Assembly: GCF_030149505.1 (NCBI RefSeq)
Contig: NZ_JASBRN010000033.1
Span: 1-53,730, forward strand
Reading direction: 5' to 3'
From: Nocardioides sp.
Lineage (GTDB): Bacteria > Actinomycetota > Actinomycetes > Propionibacteriales > Nocardioidaceae
Length of the DNA: 53,730 nucleotides
Shown here: piece after piece, positions 52,055 to 53,730 of the stretch
Layout of the letters: every line of letters begins with the position of its first letter
How positions within the stretch are numbered: the stretch's first letter is position 1
Notes under the pieces: model-generated
Told to the model about the DNA's origin: nothing
The model's input: the letters and a program-made list of their open reading frames with translations, nothing else
Database searches by the model: none
Position numbers and translations under genes: made by a program

Positions 52055-52176
52055 GATCATCCTCTCCGAGACCATTCTGGCGGATGCCGCGGGCGCGGCC
52101 TCGCCGTCCAGTCTCCAGGCTCCGCCCTGAGTGAACACCCGGTGCGCTCACAGCGCGCCGAGGTTAGCCTGTCGGC

Positions 52177-52677
52177 ATGCTCCTCAGGCGCCTCTTCTAC
52201 CGCTGGCAGTTCGTCGCGGTGATCGCCCTGCCGCTCTGGCTGGTGATCGGCTGGGCGTTCTTCGGCGCCGGCGGCTGGGGCACGCTCGGGCTCGTGATCA
52301 CGGTGCCCGCCGCGTTCCTCACGCTGCTCGTCGTGGCGCTGCTCGTGAACGCCCGCCCGACCGCCCGCTCCGAGCGGGCCGCATCCTGGCTCGACGTCGG
52401 CGTCCTCGGCGCCTGGCAGCTCGCCATCGTCGGCACCGGGTTCTACGGCGCCACGGCCACGCTGTTCAGTGTGCTCGCCATCGTCGGCGCCGTCGCCGCG
52501 TTCTGGGTCGCGCTGTCGCAGCTCGTCGCCGACGGCTCCCGGCGGATGCGCGCCACGATGGCGGAGTTCGAGCGGCAGGCCGCCGCGCAGAGCGGGCAGC
52601 CGGTGCCCGGCCCGCCGAAGCCGCCGTCCGACGACGGCGACGGCGACGTCATCATCGTGCACGAGGTCCGCGACTGA
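52177..52677 (+). CDS. membrane protein of unknown function
   Basis: 166 aa. Four hydrophobic segments lie at about residues 12-29, 32-57, 72-90 and 92-112, followed by a basic stretch and a Pro/Asp-rich C-terminus (GPPKPPSDDGDGD) on one side of the membrane. No family recognised. TAGCCT (52165-52170) lies 6 bases before the ATG, so the leaderless arrangement occurs here too. It precedes rplS, but a separate promoter for rplS follows. Confidence 0.7.
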   Translation: MLLRRLFYRWQFVAVIALPLWLVIGWAFFGAGGWGTLGLVITVPAAFLTLLVVALLVNARPTARSERAASWLDVGVLGAWQLAIVGTGFYGATATLFSVLAIVGAVAAFWVALSQLVADGSRRMRATMAEFERQAAAQSGQPVPGPPKPPSDDGDGDVIIVHEVRD

Positions 52678-52716
52678 GACCGGACGCGCGTCCGAATCAT
52701 CCGCCGCCGCGCCGTG

Positions 52717-52746
52717 TTGGCGGGTGGCGCCGCGATCTGGCAGAAT
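52717..52746 (+). promoter_or_regulatory. sigma70-type promoter of rplS with a long leader
   Basis: TTGGCG (52717-52722) and CAGAAT (52741-52746) are separated by 18 bases. Transcription would begin near 52753, giving an untranslated leader of about 120 bases before the rplS ATG. Leaders of this length often carry autoregulatory structure in ribosomal protein genes; no named motif is assigned. Confidence 0.55.
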
Positions 52747-52874
52747 AGACGCTTGTGCCGCTGCTCGGCCCTGCCTCCGGGGAGCCTGCGACGCGCTCAC
52801 GCGCGAGGCGGCACCGCACTCTTTCCAATTCTGATCCGCGTTCGACCGGTGGCGGGCGCAGAGAGCGAACCATC

Positions 52875-53222
52875 ATGCACATCCTCGACCACGTCGACGC
52901 CGCGAGCCTGAAGTCGGATATCCCTGACTTCCGCCCGGGCGACACCGTCAAGGTGCACGTCAACATCGTCGAAGGCACGCGCTCGCGCGTCCAGGTCTTC
53001 CAGGGCGTCGTCATCGGCCGCTCGGGCGAGGGCGTCCGCGAGACCTTCACGGTCCGCAAGATCAGCTTCCAGGTCGGCGTCGAGCGCAAGTTCCCGGTGC
53101 ACTCGCCGATCATCGACAAGATCGAGGTCGTCACCCGCGGTGACGTGCGTCGCGCGAAGCTCTACTACCTGCGCGAGCTCCGCGGCAAGAAGGCCAAGAT
53201 CAAGGAGAAGCGCGAGAGCTGA
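52875..53222 (+). CDS. rplS: 50S ribosomal protein L19
   Basis: 115 aa, the normal size of bL19, which sits at the 30S-50S interface. [41 protein letters not shown] and [20 protein letters not shown] are conserved across the family. The ATG is the one at homologous distance before the domain. It is followed by a strong terminator and then lepB. The version [16 protein letters not shown] resembles Microbacteriaceae sequences as I know them. Confidence 0.96.
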   Translation: MHILDHVDAASLKSDIPDFRPGDTVKVHVNIVEGTRSRVQVFQGVVIGRSGEGVRETFTVRKISFQVGVERKFPVHSPIIDKIEVVTRGDVRRAKLYYLRELRGKKAKIKEKRES

Positions 53223-53245
53223 ACCGCTCGCGTCGAAGCGCCTGT

Positions 53246-53291
53246 CCGAGCTCCCCGCCCCTACACTGGGACGGGGAGCTCGGCGTTTTTT
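53246..53291 (+). terminator. Rho-independent terminator of rplS
   Basis: CCGAGCTCCCCG (53246-53257) pairs with CGGGGAGCTCGG (53272-53283) over 12 bp with a 14-base loop, and TTTTTT follows at 53286-53291. TACACT in the loop (53261-53266) resembles a -10 box and may start lepB transcription. Confidence 0.88.
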
Positions 53292-53314
53292 CCGAGCGAA
53301 TGACACGGGGTTCC

Positions 53315-53730
53315 ATGACAGACGAGACGCAGTCCACCGCGACCACCGACGACCGCGGGCAGCAGAAGCAGGGCAGGAAGCGCGGAGTGCTGCTGTTCCT
53401 CCGCGATCTGCTGATCATCTTCGTGGTCGCGGTGCTGGTGTCCTTCCTGATCAAGACGTTCCTGATCCGCTCGTTCTTCATCCCGTCGCAGTCGATGGAG
53501 CAGACGCTCGAGGTCGACGACCGCATCATCGTCAACGAGCTCGTCCCCGACGTCGTCCCGCTCGAGCGCGGCGACGTCGTGGTGTTCCGCGATCCGGGCG
53601 GCTGGTTGCCCGTGCGCGAAGAGCCGCAGCAGCCGCCGCTCGTCGCGGCGGTCGACTGGGTCCTCGCCTTCGTGGGCCTCTCGGCGCCCGACTCCAACGA
53701 CCACTTGGTGAAGCGCATCATCGGGCTGCC
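53315..53730 (+). CDS. lepB: signal peptidase I, 3' end outside the window
   Basis: 138 residues are visible and the gene runs off the right edge. A charged N-terminus is followed by one membrane segment (LLIIFVVAVLVSFLIKTFLI, about residues 32-51). The catalytic Ser is in IPSQSMEQTL (Ser near 58), and ERGDVVVFRDPGGWLP and KRIIGL are box C/D elements; the general-base Lys is in KRIIG. LepB cleaves signal peptides of secreted proteins outside the membrane. An ATG five codons upstream (53300) is in frame; the later one has better spacing to CGGGG. Confidence 0.93.
   Translation, partial: MTDETQSTATTDDRGQQKQGRKRGVLLFLRDLLIIFVVAVLVSFLIKTFLIRSFFIPSQSMEQTLEVDDRIIVNELVPDVVPLERGDVVVFRDPGGWLPVREEPQQPPLVAAVDWVLAFVGLSAPDSNDHLVKRIIGL

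Overview
The window is high-GC actinobacterial DNA, most like a Nocardioides or related nocardioform. Start codons are often GTG, genes overlap by 1 to 8 bases within operons, and many genes have a TANNNT box 6-7 bases before the start codon, as expected for leaderless mRNAs. The dominant content is a compact steroid (cholesterol or phytosterol) catabolic locus whose gene order matches the Mycobacterium tuberculosis Rv3534c-Rv3570c region in several blocks. Assignments come from motifs, length and order read by eye; no database search was run.

Layout. 1-193: no gene; a 14-bp inverted repeat and a 22-bp tandem repeat. 194-2954: divergent alpha/beta hydrolase and wax ester synthase/DGAT. 2982-7740: a KstR-type operator, then an operon for removal of the last C3 side-chain unit (fused two-domain acyl-CoA dehydrogenase, a MaoC protein and a DUF35 protein that together resemble a split ChsH2, ChsH1-like, Ltp2-like aldolase). 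7775-17500: mostly non-steroid genes (haloalkane dehalogenase, VOC protein, zinc-ribbon ORF, decayed HNH gene, MOSC, dienelactone hydrolase, a photolyase-family protein without its FeS cysteines, AAA ATPase, 2H phosphoesterase, GNAT, DUF480-methyltransferase fusion). 17633-26903: ring A/B genes; kstD and a ChsH3-like hydratase diverge from hsaE-hsaG-hsaF, followed by hsaA-hsaD-hsaC-hsaB behind two KstR-type operators. 27182-35611: ring C/D (HIP) genes; fadD3-fadE31-fadE32-fadE33 diverge from fadE30-ipdF-kstR2-fadA6 around a KstR2-type operator. 35639-39501: secreted beta-helix protein, Tat-exported PHP phosphoesterase, sulfotransferase-like protein. 39515-44817: echA20-ipdA-ipdB-ipdC diverge from two SDR genes around a second, identical KstR2-type operator. 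44821-46094: a DUF559/AbiEi-like gene bracketed by REP-like repeats. 46120-50006: fadA5 diverges from two tandem CYP125-type P450 genes, with a KstR-type operator for each direction. 50032-51279: SpoIID-domain protein. 51287-53730: housekeeping genes (map, a membrane protein, rplS, truncated lepB) that look more Microbacteriaceae-like than the rest.

How the genes work together. The P450s oxidise the sterol C26/C27 terminus, FadA5 and the ChsE/ChsH/Ltp2-like set shorten the side chain to a C17 ketone, and KstD desaturates ring A. HsaA/B, HsaC and HsaD hydroxylate, cleave and hydrolyse rings A/B; HsaE, HsaF and HsaG turn the small fragment into pyruvate and propionyl-CoA. FadD3 activates the remaining bicyclic propionate, and FadE30, IpdF, IpdC, EchA20, IpdAB, FadE31-33 and FadA6 open and degrade rings C and D. 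KshAB (ring B 9-alpha-hydroxylase), KstR, steroid uptake genes and the early side-chain ligases are not in the window. Most notable are the fused dehydrogenase next to a split ChsH2, the two CYP125 paralogues, operators that overlap leaderless -10 boxes, the cluster-less FeS-type photolyase and the repeat families.
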